Source: DASPKX01 sp035627835
GTDB taxonomy: Bacteria; Verrucomicrobiota; Verrucomicrobiia; Limisphaerales; SXQI01
Reading direction: 5' to 3'
DNA: 64,000 nt
Assembly (NCBI GenBank): GCA_035627835.1
Contig: DASPKX010000113.1
Location: 57,217 to 121,216, forward strand
This document shows, piece by piece, positions 15,649-23,994 of this stretch. The notes under the pieces are model-generated. The model ran no database searches. It had not been told where the DNA came from and saw nothing but the letters and a program-made list of their open reading frames with translations. Position numbers and translations under genes: made by a program. The number at the start of each line of letters is the position of its first letter. Position 1 is the first letter of the stretch.

Positions 15649-16992
15649 ATGAAGAAACGGCTGCTCTACGTAACGCTGGTGACAGTGTTGGGGCTCAATC
15701 TGTTGATCGGAGCCCAGATCTATCTGAACACGGCACAGGCTGCTGAGAAGGAGAACATCTACCAGCAAATGGAGTTGTTCATGCGCGTGATGGAGCGGGT
15801 GCGCGCGGAGCATGTGGACGCGGATAAGGTCACATACCAGGACCTGGTGCATAGCGCCTTGAAGGGGATGGTGAACCAACTCGATCCGCACAGCGAGTAC
15901 ATGGAGCCGCGCAAGTATGACAACCTCAAAACGGAAGCCGAGGGGGCGTTCGGCGGTTTGGGAATTGTAATCGGCCCGCGGGACGGGGCGTTAACGGTCA
16001 TTACGCCTATGGAGGATAGCCCAGCGGCGCAGGCAGGGGTGCTCGCGGGTGATAAGCTGATCCGCATCGATGGGGTCAGCGCGGAGAACATGACAGTTGA
16101 AGATGCGGCGTTGAAGCTGCGCGGTGAGCCGGGGACGGAAGTGACGATTACTGTAGCCCGCGGGACGCCTGCTGAAGTGAAGGAGTTCAAGCTGAAGCGG
16201 GCGATCATCAAGGTGGGCACCGTGAAGGATTCGGCTGGCGGGCGTGAATTCAAGTTAGGTGAGCACAAGATTGGATATGTGCGGATCACGCATTTCTGGG
16301 AGCAGACGGCTTCGGAGCTGGAAGCAGCCTTGAAGAAGCTCCAGGGGCAAGGGATGGAGGGTTTGATCCTGGATGTTCGAAATAATCCAGGCGGGTTGCT
16401 GCCGCAGGTGGTGAGCATTTGCGACATGTTCCTGCCACGCGGGCAGTTGATTGTGTCCACGGAAGGGCCTCCAGGGCAGAAGCCGGAGGAATATAAGGCG
16501 ACCGGACGCGATCAATTTCCTGGAGTCCGGATTGTGGTGTTGGTGAACGGCGGCAGCGCGAGCGCATCAGAGATTTTAGCTGGTTGCCTGCAGGATGTGG
16601 GGCGCGCGTTCATCATGGGTGAGCAGACTTTCGGGAAAGGCTCTGTGCAAACCGTGTTCCCGCTGCCGGATGGATCCGCTCTTCGTCTGACAACGGCGAA
16701 GTATTACACGCCGAGCCATAAAGTGATTCATGAGCGGGGGATCGCTCCGGATAGCGTGGTGCCAATGACGCAGGAAGAAGAGGAGGCGTTGTTAATCAAG
16801 CGCAGCACTGGCGGGCTGGAAAGCTTGCCCGAAGCGGAACGCGCGAAGGTGATGGCGATTCGTGATGTGCAACTCGATCGGGCTGTCGATTTCCTGCGAG
16901 CCATGACGCTGCATAAGGCGCGCGTGGGCAGGACGAGCGGCGAACGAGGCGCGAAGCTGAGCGCGGCTCAGGGATCCACAAGCGCGCAGTGA
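15649..16992 (+). CDS. ctpA: C-terminal processing peptidase, S41 family (CtpA)
   Basis: 447 residues with a signal peptide or anchor (LLYVTLVTVLGLNLLIGAQI). The PDZ domain (about 97-180) contains GGLGIVIG and EDSPAAQAGVLAGDKLIRID. The protease core has LDVRNNPGGLL, GGSASASEILAG with nucleophile Ser305, and EQTFGKGSVQT with general base Lys330; their 25-residue spacing matches E. coli Prc. It acts in the periplasm, trimming C-termini of envelope proteins. tsaD begins 2 bases after the stop codon, so they are probably co-transcribed. The last 50 residues are charged and poorly conserved. Confidence 0.94.
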   Translation: MKKRLLYVTLVTVLGLNLLIGAQIYLNTAQAAEKENIYQQMELFMRVMERVRAEHVDADKVTYQDLVHSALKGMVNQLDPHSEYMEPRKYDNLKTEAEGAFGGLGIVIGPRDGALTVITPMEDSPAAQAGVLAGDKLIRIDGVSAENMTVEDAALKLRGEPGTEVTITVARGTPAEVKEFKLKRAIIKVGTVKDSAGGREFKLGEHKIGYVRITHFWEQTASELEAALKKLQGQGMEGLILDVRNNPGGLLPQVVSICDMFLPRGQLIVSTEGPPGQKPEEYKATGRDQFPGVRIVVLVNGGSASASEILAGCLQDVGRAFIMGEQTFGKGSVQTVFPLPDGSALRLTTAKYYTPSHKVIHERGIAPDSVVPMTQEEEEALLIKRSTGGLESLPEAERAKVMAIRDVQLDRAVDFLRAMTLHKARVGRTSGERGAKLSAAQGSTSAQ

Positions 16993-16994
16993 CC

Positions 16995-18017
16995 ATGCGC
17001 GTTTTGGCGATCGAGACATCATGTGACGAGACGAGCGTGGCGGTGATCGCAGATGGAGTGGCGTTGGCGAACGTCGTTTCCACGCAGATCAAAATGCACG
17101 CTGAATATGGCGGGGTGGTGCCGGAGTTGGCCACCCGTGAGCATGCGCGCAACCTTCTGCCAGTGGCGCGGGAAGCTCTGCGCCAGGCAGGCCTTGCGGC
17201 GGAGAATATTGACGCTGTGGCGGCGACTCAAGGGCCGGGTCTGCCGAATGCTTTGTTGATCGGCTTTCACGCGGGGCAAAGCTTCGCCCTCAGCATTGAG
17301 AAGCCATTCATCGGAATTCATCATCACGAAGCTCACCTCTACTCGCCGTGGATTCGTGGAACGCCTCCACGCGCGGAGTTTGAAGCCTTTGAGCCGAACA
17401 TTTCTTTGATCGTCAGCGGTGGGCACACGTTGCTCGTGCATGTGAAGGGGGAGCAGCAACACTCCGTGCTGGGTGGAACCATCGATGACGCCGCGGGCGA
17501 GTGCTTCGACAAGACGGCGAAGCTGCTGGGGCTGCCCTACCCTGGAGGGCCCCACTTGGATCGACTCGCTGCCAAGGGAAATCCAGCGACGCACAGCTTT
17601 CCTCGCCCGATGATGCATGATGCGGGGGATGATTTTAGTTACAGCGGGCTGAAAACCTCGGTCCGGTACTTTCTGCAGAATCATCCCGAGATCTTGAACG
17701 ATGCCGGCAAAGTCGCGGATCTGTGCGCCAGCGTGCAGGCGGCGATTGTGGAGCCGCTGGTGCATAAGTTGATTCGCGCGGCCAAGCGGACGGGAGTGAA
17801 ATGTGTGACTGCTTCGGGCGGGGTGACCTGCAATAGCGGATTGAGGCGGGCACTAGAGGAAGGGTGCAGAAGGAATCGACTGCAGCTTCGCCTCGCTGAG
17901 CCGAAGCTTTGCACGGACAACGCAGCTATGATCGGCATTTTGGCCGAGCGAAAGTTGCTGCGAGGGGCTGCGGAGACAACGGTGAGCGCGGAAATCTACC
18001 CGAGCTGGGATCTCTGA
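16995..18017 (+). CDS. tsaD: tRNA N6-threonylcarbamoyladenosine synthase subunit TsaD
   Basis: 340 residues. TsaD transfers the threonylcarbamoyl group to A37 of ANN-decoding tRNAs, with TsaB and TsaE. Visible motifs are LAIETSCDETSVAVI at the start, the metal-binding GIHHHEAHLYS, LIVSGGHTLLV, the nucleotide-binding GGTIDDAAGECFDK and the late TASGGVTCNSGLR, followed by CTDNAAMIG. The ATG at 16995 is chosen over a GTG two codons earlier because homology starts there. It sits 2 bases after ctpA and converges directly on the DUF155-like gene. Confidence 0.96.
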   Translation: MRVLAIETSCDETSVAVIADGVALANVVSTQIKMHAEYGGVVPELATREHARNLLPVAREALRQAGLAAENIDAVAATQGPGLPNALLIGFHAGQSFALSIEKPFIGIHHHEAHLYSPWIRGTPPRAEFEAFEPNISLIVSGGHTLLVHVKGEQQHSVLGGTIDDAAGECFDKTAKLLGLPYPGGPHLDRLAAKGNPATHSFPRPMMHDAGDDFSYSGLKTSVRYFLQNHPEILNDAGKVADLCASVQAAIVEPLVHKLIRAAKRTGVKCVTASGGVTCNSGLRRALEEGCRRNRLQLRLAEPKLCTDNAAMIGILAERKLLRGAAETTVSAEIYPSWDL

Positions 18018-19196
18018 TTAATCCGAGAGGCCCATGAAGAGCATGATGAGGTCGACGATGAACAGGAGCACGATGCTCAACTCGAGGAGAAGCATCCAAC
18101 GGTTATTCTGATCCTGACTGAGGAGTTGGTAAAGGTCATCCAGGGTCTTGAGTTTTTCATCGACGGACTTGTGCCAGTCCGCCAGATGAAAGCGCGCGGA
18201 GATGTCCTGGTAAATGCGAGCGAGATGCCAGTCCCCAAAGAACTTGGTGATGTTCCCCATCTCGTCACTGAAGCGCGCCATGTCGATGCGGATCTCCCGT
18301 AGCTCCGCAATGCGGGCTTGCCGCTCCTTCATCGACTTGCTCGAAAGGTCGCGGTAGGAGCGCTCGAGAGCGTTGTCGAGAATGCGGTCGTAGGCTTCCA
18401 ACTCGGCGAGTTGCAGGTTCGCCATCTCGAAGATGTAAACGATTTCGTGAAGGTCTTTCGGCTCGTCGATCACCAACGCTGCATCCCAATCCACCACAAC
18501 CAAATCACTTTGGTAATAGCTAAGGTATCGCATGGTGGACTCGCGGGTTTCTTGATCCGATAGCTCGCGGGGATCCTGCTCCTGGGTGAGAGCTGAAGCG
18601 ACTTCGCGGCGATGGCGGGTGAGCCATTTCTCAGCGGACACCACGGCGCCATCCGTGGTGCGGAGGGGGCCTTGAATGCCAAAGACGGTGTACGCCTCCT
18701 CCTCCACTAAGTCTGGGAGCGGTCGGATGGAGTGCTGCTCCAGTTCGCGCCGGAGGTCGTTGGCCAGGGCGCGGACCTCCTCGTGGATCGAGCCGTTGGT
18801 GAATTGGAGGTCGTGGAATTCGGCGAGGTCCTTAATGGCGCGAACCTGAAAGGGGACACGCATGGTGATGCTGAAGGCGCCGACGGGGAGTATCTTTACG
18901 AGTCGCTCGATTTGGAGAGGTCCACGCGGGCCGATGCGCTCAATGGCCGGGAGCCGGACCATTTGCGGGCGGTAAAAAACCATGTGCCGCGGGTTGCGCT
19001 TGCTCGCGTCCATCGAGAATTGCGCGACGGGATGACCGAGGAGTTCCCGAATGCGCTCGCGCTTCATTTCGTAGGCAAAGTCGAAGGCATAGATGTAAAC
19101 AACCTCGCCTTTGTACCCGAGGATTGGGTCGGCGGGCTCCACATGCGCGGGCTTGCCGCGGCCTAAACGATGTTGGAAATCCCGTGGAGAACCCAT
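18018..19196 (-). CDS. Membrane-tail protein resembling the DUF155/RMD1 family
   Basis: 392 residues. The body is soluble and charged; the C-terminal 25 residues form one hydrophobic helix (LLLELSIVLLFIVDLIMLFM) ending GLSD, so the protein is probably tail-anchored. The order of segments (a beta-rich start with VVYIYAFDFAYEM, then a helical LAELEAYDRILDNALE region and a DEKLKTLDDLYQLL coiled stretch before the terminal helix) recalls the eukaryotic and bacterial RMD1/RMND1 (DUF155) family. Some members work in mitochondrial translation or membrane organisation; no bacterial function is established here. The match is by overall pattern and not certain. It is convergent with tsaD. Confidence 0.6.
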   Translation of the reverse strand: MGSPRDFQHRLGRGKPAHVEPADPILGYKGEVVYIYAFDFAYEMKRERIRELLGHPVAQFSMDASKRNPRHMVFYRPQMVRLPAIERIGPRGPLQIERLVKILPVGAFSITMRVPFQVRAIKDLAEFHDLQFTNGSIHEEVRALANDLRRELEQHSIRPLPDLVEEEAYTVFGIQGPLRTTDGAVVSAEKWLTRHRREVASALTQEQDPRELSDQETRESTMRYLSYYQSDLVVVDWDAALVIDEPKDLHEIVYIFEMANLQLAELEAYDRILDNALERSYRDLSSKSMKERQARIAELREIRIDMARFSDEMGNITKFFGDWHLARIYQDISARFHLADWHKSVDEKLKTLDDLYQLLSQDQNNRWMLLLELSIVLLFIVDLIMLFMGLSD

Positions 19197-19241
19197 GCTT
19201 TAGCTTAGTCCATTGAGGTGTTGGATGTCCATTTTTGTGGG

Positions 19242-19268
19242 CGCCCGGTCGTGGCCCGGGCCTACCAT
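19242..19268. repeat. Dispersed CGCCCGGTC...GGGCCTACCAT repeat, copy 1
   Basis: The sequence begins CGCCCGGTCGTGG and ends CCCGGGCCTACCAT. The core is a GC-rich imperfect hairpin (CCCGG/CCGGG). Two further copies lie at 21594-21621 and 60934-60961, always between genes. This copy is the most diverged. Confidence 0.7.
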
Positions 19269-19278
19269 AACAAAAAAA

Positions 19279-19305
19279 GGCAGCCTGCATGTGCTGCAGG
19301 CTGCC
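19279..19305 (-). terminator. Rho-independent terminator downstream of the DegP-type protease gene
   Basis: GGCAGCCTGCA (19279-19289) and TGCAGGCTGCC (19295-19305) form a perfect 11-bp stem. On the minus strand seven T follow, so it faces transcripts coming from 19491. The roughly 185 bases between it and the protease stop hold no evident gene. Confidence 0.75.
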
Positions 19306-19490
19306 CGACCGAAACAACCGGGGTGGATTAGAAGCCGCCTCACAAATACCAAGCAGCGTCTTGCGGGTCTTTAGGCCGCATGCTTCGTTGCTCCTCAGTC
19401 GCAGATCCATGCGGATATGCTCCTTCGTCGCGCCTGGCCTCCGGCCAAAATCCCTCGCAATCCACTTGCTGGTTATTTATGAGACAACTT

Positions 19491-21023
19491 CTACTCTTTG
19501 GCCTTATCGACGACGATGTATTGGCTGACGCCACTGCGCCAGATGCGGAGCCGAAGGCGAGGCGCTTTGTTAGCCTCGGTGAGTTCGACGGCGTCATCCG
19601 CGCTTTTCACAGGCTTGCCGTTGATTTCCTCAATGACGGTGCCGGCGCGAATGCCTTTCGCGTAAGCATTCGAATCGGGGTCAACTCGCATCACGAGCGC
19701 GCCGGCGACACGTTGCGGAATGTTAAACTGCCGGCGTGTGGCAGGTGTCAGGTCGGTAACAGTCACGCCCTCCAGGGTTTCAGCGGAGTCAGGCTCCGAA
19801 GGAGTGGCGCGGCCTCCCTGACGCCGCGGGTCGGCATTTGAGGCAAGCGCATCCGATGGCAACTCGGCGAGAGTGACGTTGATGGTCTGCTTTTTGCCGT
19901 TGCGGAGGACGTTGAACTTCACCGAGCTGTTCGGCGCGGTCTGCGCGACCATCAAGCGGAGATGACGGCTGTCACTCACCTCGCGACCGTTAAACTGAGT
20001 GATGATGTCACCCGATTGGAAGCCGGCTTTCTCAGCGGGGGTGTCTTCCGCCACCGCCGCAACCAACGCACCCTTGGTGTCAGGCAGCTTGAATTCCTGA
20101 GCCAGTTCCTGGCTGAGTGGTTGGAGCTGCACGCCAAGATATCCACGGCGGACTTTGCCTTCCTGGATGAGACGATCCATCACGCTGCGGGCCATGTTCA
20201 CAGGGATGGCGAAGCCAACGCCTTGATTGCCGCCGCTGCGGCTCATGATGAACGTGTTAATTCCCAGCAAACGCCCTTCGGCATCCACCAGCGCGCCACC
20301 GGAATTGCCGGGATTGATGGAGGCGTCCGTCTGAATGAAGTCCTCGTAATCAACGATGCCAAAGCCGCCGCGGCCGACGGCGCTGATGATGCCAGAGGTG
20401 ACGGTTTGGCCGAGACCGAATGGATTGCCAATGGCCAAGGTCATGTCGCCGACTTCGGCGAGATCGCTGTTGGCCATAGTAATCGCGGGCAGGCCAGTGG
20501 CTTCAATCTTGAGCACAGCGGTGTCGGTTGGGGGGTCGGTGCCGACCACCTTCGCGACGTATTCCTGGCCGCTGAGCATGACGACGCGGACTTCGTCAGC
20601 GCCTTCGACAACGTGGTTGTTGGAGAGGATGTAGCCATTCTCGGAAACGATGACACCTGAGCCGAGGCTTTGTTCCTGGCGGCTGCGAGGAGCCCGGCCC
20701 GAAGGACCCCCGGAGCCATCCTCATCTTCCAAACCCTCGAACCCTTCAGGGAAAAAGCGGCGGAAAAAGTCGGGAAGCTGCTGCGCGTTGGGGGCAGTGA
20801 CTTTTTTGGTGGTGAAAATGTTGACGACGCTCGGGGCGACCTTCTTGACCACTGGGGCAAAGCTGGTTGCGCTTTTCACGTCACGCGCGAGGGGCTTGTC
20901 GGAATAGTTTACCTTGGGCGGCTCGCTTTTTTGCTGGGCAATGGCTGGGCCGAACTGCAGGCAGGCCACAGCCAAGGCTCCTCCAAGGAGCATGTAGCTG
21001 AAATGTTTAACCTTCTTGTTCAT
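19491..21023 (-). CDS. Do/DegP-family periplasmic serine protease with two PDZ domains
   Basis: 510 residues. A signal peptide (MNKKVKHFSYMLLGGALAVA) leads to a trypsin-like domain with His about 137 (SNNHVVEG), Asp about 167 (PTDTAVLKIE) and Ser about 241 (INPGNSGGALVD). Two PDZ domains follow, the first with GYLGVQLQPLSQELAQEF and the second with VAGALVMRVDPDSNAYAKGI. It degrades or refolds misfolded envelope proteins. The ATG at 21023 begins the signal peptide; an in-frame upstream start would add 19 residues. MucD, DegQ and DegP cannot be told apart by eye. It is divergent from the small coiled-coil gene at 21179. Confidence 0.94.
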   Translation of the reverse strand: MNKKVKHFSYMLLGGALAVACLQFGPAIAQQKSEPPKVNYSDKPLARDVKSATSFAPVVKKVAPSVVNIFTTKKVTAPNAQQLPDFFRRFFPEGFEGLEDEDGSGGPSGRAPRSRQEQSLGSGVIVSENGYILSNNHVVEGADEVRVVMLSGQEYVAKVVGTDPPTDTAVLKIEATGLPAITMANSDLAEVGDMTLAIGNPFGLGQTVTSGIISAVGRGGFGIVDYEDFIQTDASINPGNSGGALVDAEGRLLGINTFIMSRSGGNQGVGFAIPVNMARSVMDRLIQEGKVRRGYLGVQLQPLSQELAQEFKLPDTKGALVAAVAEDTPAEKAGFQSGDIITQFNGREVSDSRHLRLMVAQTAPNSSVKFNVLRNGKKQTINVTLAELPSDALASNADPRRQGGRATPSEPDSAETLEGVTVTDLTPATRRQFNIPQRVAGALVMRVDPDSNAYAKGIRAGTVIEEINGKPVKSADDAVELTEANKAPRLRLRIWRSGVSQYIVVDKAKE

Positions 21024-21114
21024 AAAAATTGATCGTGTTACCCGTGAGAAATCCCAACCTCCACTTTGACGCTTTACCATAAGGGCAGGTTCAAAAAGAT
21101 GCCAGTGGGGTTTT

Positions 21115-21126
21115 TACGTATACGTA
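21115..21126. promoter_or_regulatory. Perfect palindrome in the divergent promoter region
   Basis: TACGTATACGTA is a tandem and self-complementary 12-base motif between the divergent DegP-type gene (ATG 21023) and the small gene at 21179. It could be an operator. No regulator is known for it. Confidence 0.3.
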
Positions 21127-21178
21127 TGGTTTGGCGGATTGGACGCGGAGCAGAATCCAATTATAGTCGGAAGGCAGA

Positions 21179-21583
21179 ATGACATCGCTCAAGCAACTGA
21201 AGCTGGCTCAACGCCTGGCCTTGCAGCAGCAAGAGGTGGTTAATGACCTCAACAACCTGATCCAGGACATCGATCGGGCGGAGCGGAGCATCAATAGCCT
21301 GAAGGTTGAATTGGAGGGGGTTAACCAAAAGTACCAGGGTCCGCGGGACACGCGACAGGATGTGGACTACCTGACCGCTTTGCTGGCCTGCGCGAAGAAG
21401 AAGCTGGTGTGGGAGCGGCACATGGCCAGCTTGCAGAAGCGCACACCGGAGATTCTTTCGAGGCTCACATCACTCATCAACGACCCACAAGCTCCGGCTG
21501 ACGAGAGCATGCGCGCGACGTTGCTGCAGGCGTTGCAAGGGGTGCAGGCGGCCATGGAGCGGCTGCAATCAGCTAAAAGTTAG
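21179..21583 (+). CDS. Small helical/coiled-coil protein of unknown function
   Basis: 134 residues, no signal peptide or membrane segment, rich in Leu, Gln and charged residues with heptad-like stretches (VVNDLNNLIQDIDRAERSIN, then LKVELEGVNQKYQG). A GGAAGG ribosome binding site sits a few bases before the ATG. It stands alone between the DegP-type gene and the glycan operon, which read the other way. A structural or adaptor role would fit a coiled coil, but no family is recognised. Confidence 0.65.
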   Translation: MTSLKQLKLAQRLALQQQEVVNDLNNLIQDIDRAERSINSLKVELEGVNQKYQGPRDTRQDVDYLTALLACAKKKLVWERHMASLQKRTPEILSRLTSLINDPQAPADESMRATLLQALQGVQAAMERLQSAKS

Positions 21584-21593
21584 CCAGGCAGGG

Positions 21594-21621
21594 CGCCCGG
21601 TCGGGGGACCGGGCCTACCAT
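21594..21621. repeat. Dispersed CGCCCGGTC...GGGCCTACCAT repeat, copy 2
   Basis: CGCCCGGTCGGGGGACC then GGGCCTACCAT. GCCCGGTC can pair with GACCGGGC across a GGGG loop. It is identical to copy 3 at 60934 over the whole 28 bases and differs from copy 1 in the loop. Confidence 0.8.
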
Positions 21622-21644
21622 CGTGAGCGCAGCGTCGGGGCTGG

Positions 21645-22316
21645 TCAGCGAGCATGTTGGTCATCTCTGAGCAGGGCTTGCGCGGGCTCGTGCTCGGGGG
21701 GGTGGGGGAAGTCTTTCCGGCCTGCGGCAATTTGGAGGATTGTCTTCACGGTGCGCGCGATGATTTGCAGATCGTAAGCGAGGCTTTGGTTCTGCACGTA
21801 GTAAACGTCCATGGCCACTTTGATCGGCATGAGCTTCTCGATGTAGAGCCGTTCTGGATCATCGCCGGCCAGGCACGCGTCGCCATGCGTGTAGTTGAAA
21901 ATGCTGCCTGGACTGGCTAGTCCCGGCGCCGCCTCTAGCGATTTGCGGAGCAACGGCGTGTAATGGTGCTCCACGATCTTCGGGTCCTCGGGGCGTGGTC
22001 CAACGATGGACATCTCTCCCTTGAGCACGTTGATGAGCTGGGGAAGTTCATCAATCTTCGTCACGCGGACGAATTTTCCGACGGGGAAGATGCGAGAGTC
22101 GTTGGCCCCTGTTATAACGCTGCCGGTGGAGGGGCGGACACGCATGCTGCGGAATTTCAGCATTGTGAAAGTCTTGCCATTACGACCTGATCGCGCGGCT
22201 CGGTAAAAGATTGGCCCCGGGCTTGTGACTTTGATCAAGAGGCTGATCACCAGGAGCAAAGGCGCGAGAACGATCAATGCGCTGATGCTCGCGAGAATAT
22301 CGAAGAGGCGCTTCAT
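21645..22316 (-). CDS. Undecaprenyl-phosphate sugar transferase (WbaP/PglC-type)
   Basis: 223 residues. A membrane re-entrant or transmembrane helix (RLFDILASISALIVLAPLLL) is followed by the family core: SPGPIFYRAARSGRNGKTF, MLKFRSM, TKIDELPQLINVLKGEMSIV and GPRPEDPKIVEHHY. It transfers a sugar phosphate to the lipid carrier to start a surface glycan. The last about 25 residues are a charged tail. The ATG overlaps the stop of the upstream PIG-L gene (TGATG), so translation is probably coupled. It is the last gene of a three-gene operon starting at 23937. Confidence 0.93.
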   Translation of the reverse strand: MKRLFDILASISALIVLAPLLLVISLLIKVTSPGPIFYRAARSGRNGKTFTMLKFRSMRVRPSTGSVITGANDSRIFPVGKFVRVTKIDELPQLINVLKGEMSIVGPRPEDPKIVEHHYTPLLRKSLEAAPGLASPGSIFNYTHGDACLAGDDPERLYIEKLMPIKVAMDVYYVQNQSLAYDLQIIARTVKTILQIAAGRKDFPHPPEHEPAQALLRDDQHAR

Positions 22317-22987
22317 CAAGGAAGAAAACGGCGAACTGTCATGAAGACTTCAGCGGCTTCAAGGCAGCATTGGTTCCCCCATGCGTGCGCGCGGTGTTTA
22401 ATTGCTTCCAGCGAACGCGGGTGCGGGTATGGCCGAAGCTCCGGAGCGTAGCACTCCATGGCGCGAAGCTTCACATCGAGCACGGAGCTGATGTCGAGCC
22501 AAGTGTCTGGAATAAACGTGCGCGGGTAACCCCATTCGGTGCTGCTGATTGTTTCGAACGCAAAGACCTGGCGAATGAAACGCTGCACGGGGCGAGTCGC
22601 CACCAATGACGCTGTCGCGAGCGCGTAATGGTCGCGATTCACATCGCCGGCGTGATGAATGTAAACCGTGTCCGGCTTCCAATCCTGGACCACCTCTTCG
22701 ATCTTTTGCGTCAGTTCCACCATGGGAATGACATCCAAGCGTTGGTCGGGCAAGCCGAGGATTCGGAGATCATCGACACCCATCACTTTGGCTGCGGCAT
22801 CCGCAAGCGAGGCCTGGCTTTTGCCGTAACCGCTCTCTGCTTCGGAGCGGCCGGCGGCAATCAGGACGCAAACGCTGTCGCCGCGATTTTTGTGCAGGCG
22901 GAGAGCGCCACCGCAGCCGAGAACTTCGTCATCAGGGTGGGCGGCAATCACTAGCACACGGCTCGGTTTCAAGGTTGAGGTTTCCAT
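22316..22987 (-). CDS. PIG-L/LmbE family deacetylase
   Basis: 223 residues. The zinc-binding AHPDDEVLGCGG motif at about 15-26 and the later HHAGDVNRDHYAL define the PIG-L family, which removes acetyl groups from N-acetyl sugars, usually GlcNAc-linked substrates. It is cytosolic, with no signal peptide. It overlaps the upstream formyltransferase gene by 19 bases and the downstream sugar transferase start by one base, a tightly coupled operon. The setting points to modification of an amino sugar before or during surface-glycan assembly. The exact substrate is not determined. Confidence 0.92.
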   Translation of the reverse strand: METSTLKPSRVLVIAAHPDDEVLGCGGALRLHKNRGDSVCVLIAAGRSEAESGYGKSQASLADAAAKVMGVDDLRILGLPDQRLDVIPMVELTQKIEEVVQDWKPDTVYIHHAGDVNRDHYALATASLVATRPVQRFIRQVFAFETISSTEWGYPRTFIPDTWLDISSVLDVKLRAMECYAPELRPYPHPRSLEAIKHRAHAWGNQCCLEAAEVFMTVRRFLP

Positions 22988-23937
22988 TGGGTGCCTTTCC
23001 AGTTGGCTTCACTCAAATTTTTCCCCCGCAGAATCTGGCCGCCCTCTTCCTCGACTTCGAGGAGAATGATGGGGCCATCGCCGCACTGCACGACTTGCCC
23101 GCACGCGGCCTCGGTTGGGCTGTAGCAAGGGCCTAGAACGGCGCCTGGCGCGGCAGCGGTCGAGTGCAGGCCCGGCAGCGCAGCGTTCCAGACGAAGTGC
23201 TTGCGGCCGTTCAACCAGCTGAACCCGCCTGGGTATGGACGCGTGAGCGCGCGGATGAAATCGTAAACACGGCGGGCGGGTTGGGACCAATCGATCAAAC
23301 CATCCTCAGGGCGTCTGCGCGCGAGAAGGGGATCATTTCCGTGCGCTTGTGGAACTCCGGGCCGTTCGCCCGCGGCAATGCGCTGCACCGCGCGAAGGAT
23401 CATTGCGGCGTTGGTCTGAGCGACCTTCTGGTAAAGCGTCTCGCAAGTGTCGTAAGGCTCAATGGCGAAGGGCATCTGGTCGATGATATCCCCAGCATCC
23501 ACGCTGGCATCCAGCCACATCAGCGAATTCCCGGTGCTGGTCTCGCCATTAATGATGGCCCAATTAATCGGCGCGCTGCCGCGATTCTTTGGAAGATACG
23601 AGGCGTGCGCCCCAATTACGCCCAGCCGCGCGAGTGAAAGAGTTTCGGGCTTGAGAATTTGCGACCAGCCTATCACGAAGAGCACATCGAGCTGAGCGGA
23701 GCGAAGGATTTCCTGCGCGTCGGGGTCATTGACGTTGCCGATCTCGCGGATGTCGAGTTGGTCGCTGGCGAAGATCTCCTTGTAAAAGATGCGGCCGCTG
23801 CGCTTTTCCAAGGCGGTGGGTTTAAGCGTCAGGACGACGACAGGCTTGTGCCCGGCGTCGATAAGAGCGCGCAGGGCAGGGATGCCCTCCATGTGAAAGC
23901 CGACCCACCCGATGCGGAGTTGTTGATTTTGGCTCAT
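22969..23937 (-). CDS. Formyltransferase-family protein (methionyl-tRNA formyltransferase-like)
   Basis: 322 residues with the formyltransferase N-domain and C-domain layout. The core reads IGAHASYLPKNRGSAPINWA, with the conserved His and the LPKNRG substrate loop, then LDASVDAGDII with the catalytic-type Asp. The Asn that precedes the catalytic His by two residues in Fmt and ArnA (NxH) is Gly here (GAH). That, and the operon with PIG-L and sugar transferase genes, argues against housekeeping Fmt and for a sugar N-formyltransferase or related enzyme using formyl-tetrahydrofolate. It is the first gene of the operon. Confidence 0.82.
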   Translation of the reverse strand: MSQNQQLRIGWVGFHMEGIPALRALIDAGHKPVVVLTLKPTALEKRSGRIFYKEIFASDQLDIREIGNVNDPDAQEILRSAQLDVLFVIGWSQILKPETLSLARLGVIGAHASYLPKNRGSAPINWAIINGETSTGNSLMWLDASVDAGDIIDQMPFAIEPYDTCETLYQKVAQTNAAMILRAVQRIAAGERPGVPQAHGNDPLLARRRPEDGLIDWSQPARRVYDFIRALTRPYPGGFSWLNGRKHFVWNAALPGLHSTAAAPGAVLGPCYSPTEAACGQVVQCGDGPIILLEVEEEGGQILRGKNLSEANWKGTQWKPQP

Positions 23938-23994
23938 CGCTCCAGCGGAGTTTGTTGGGCGCAGGTGATGCAGACAATTCTTTTCACGCTGGGG

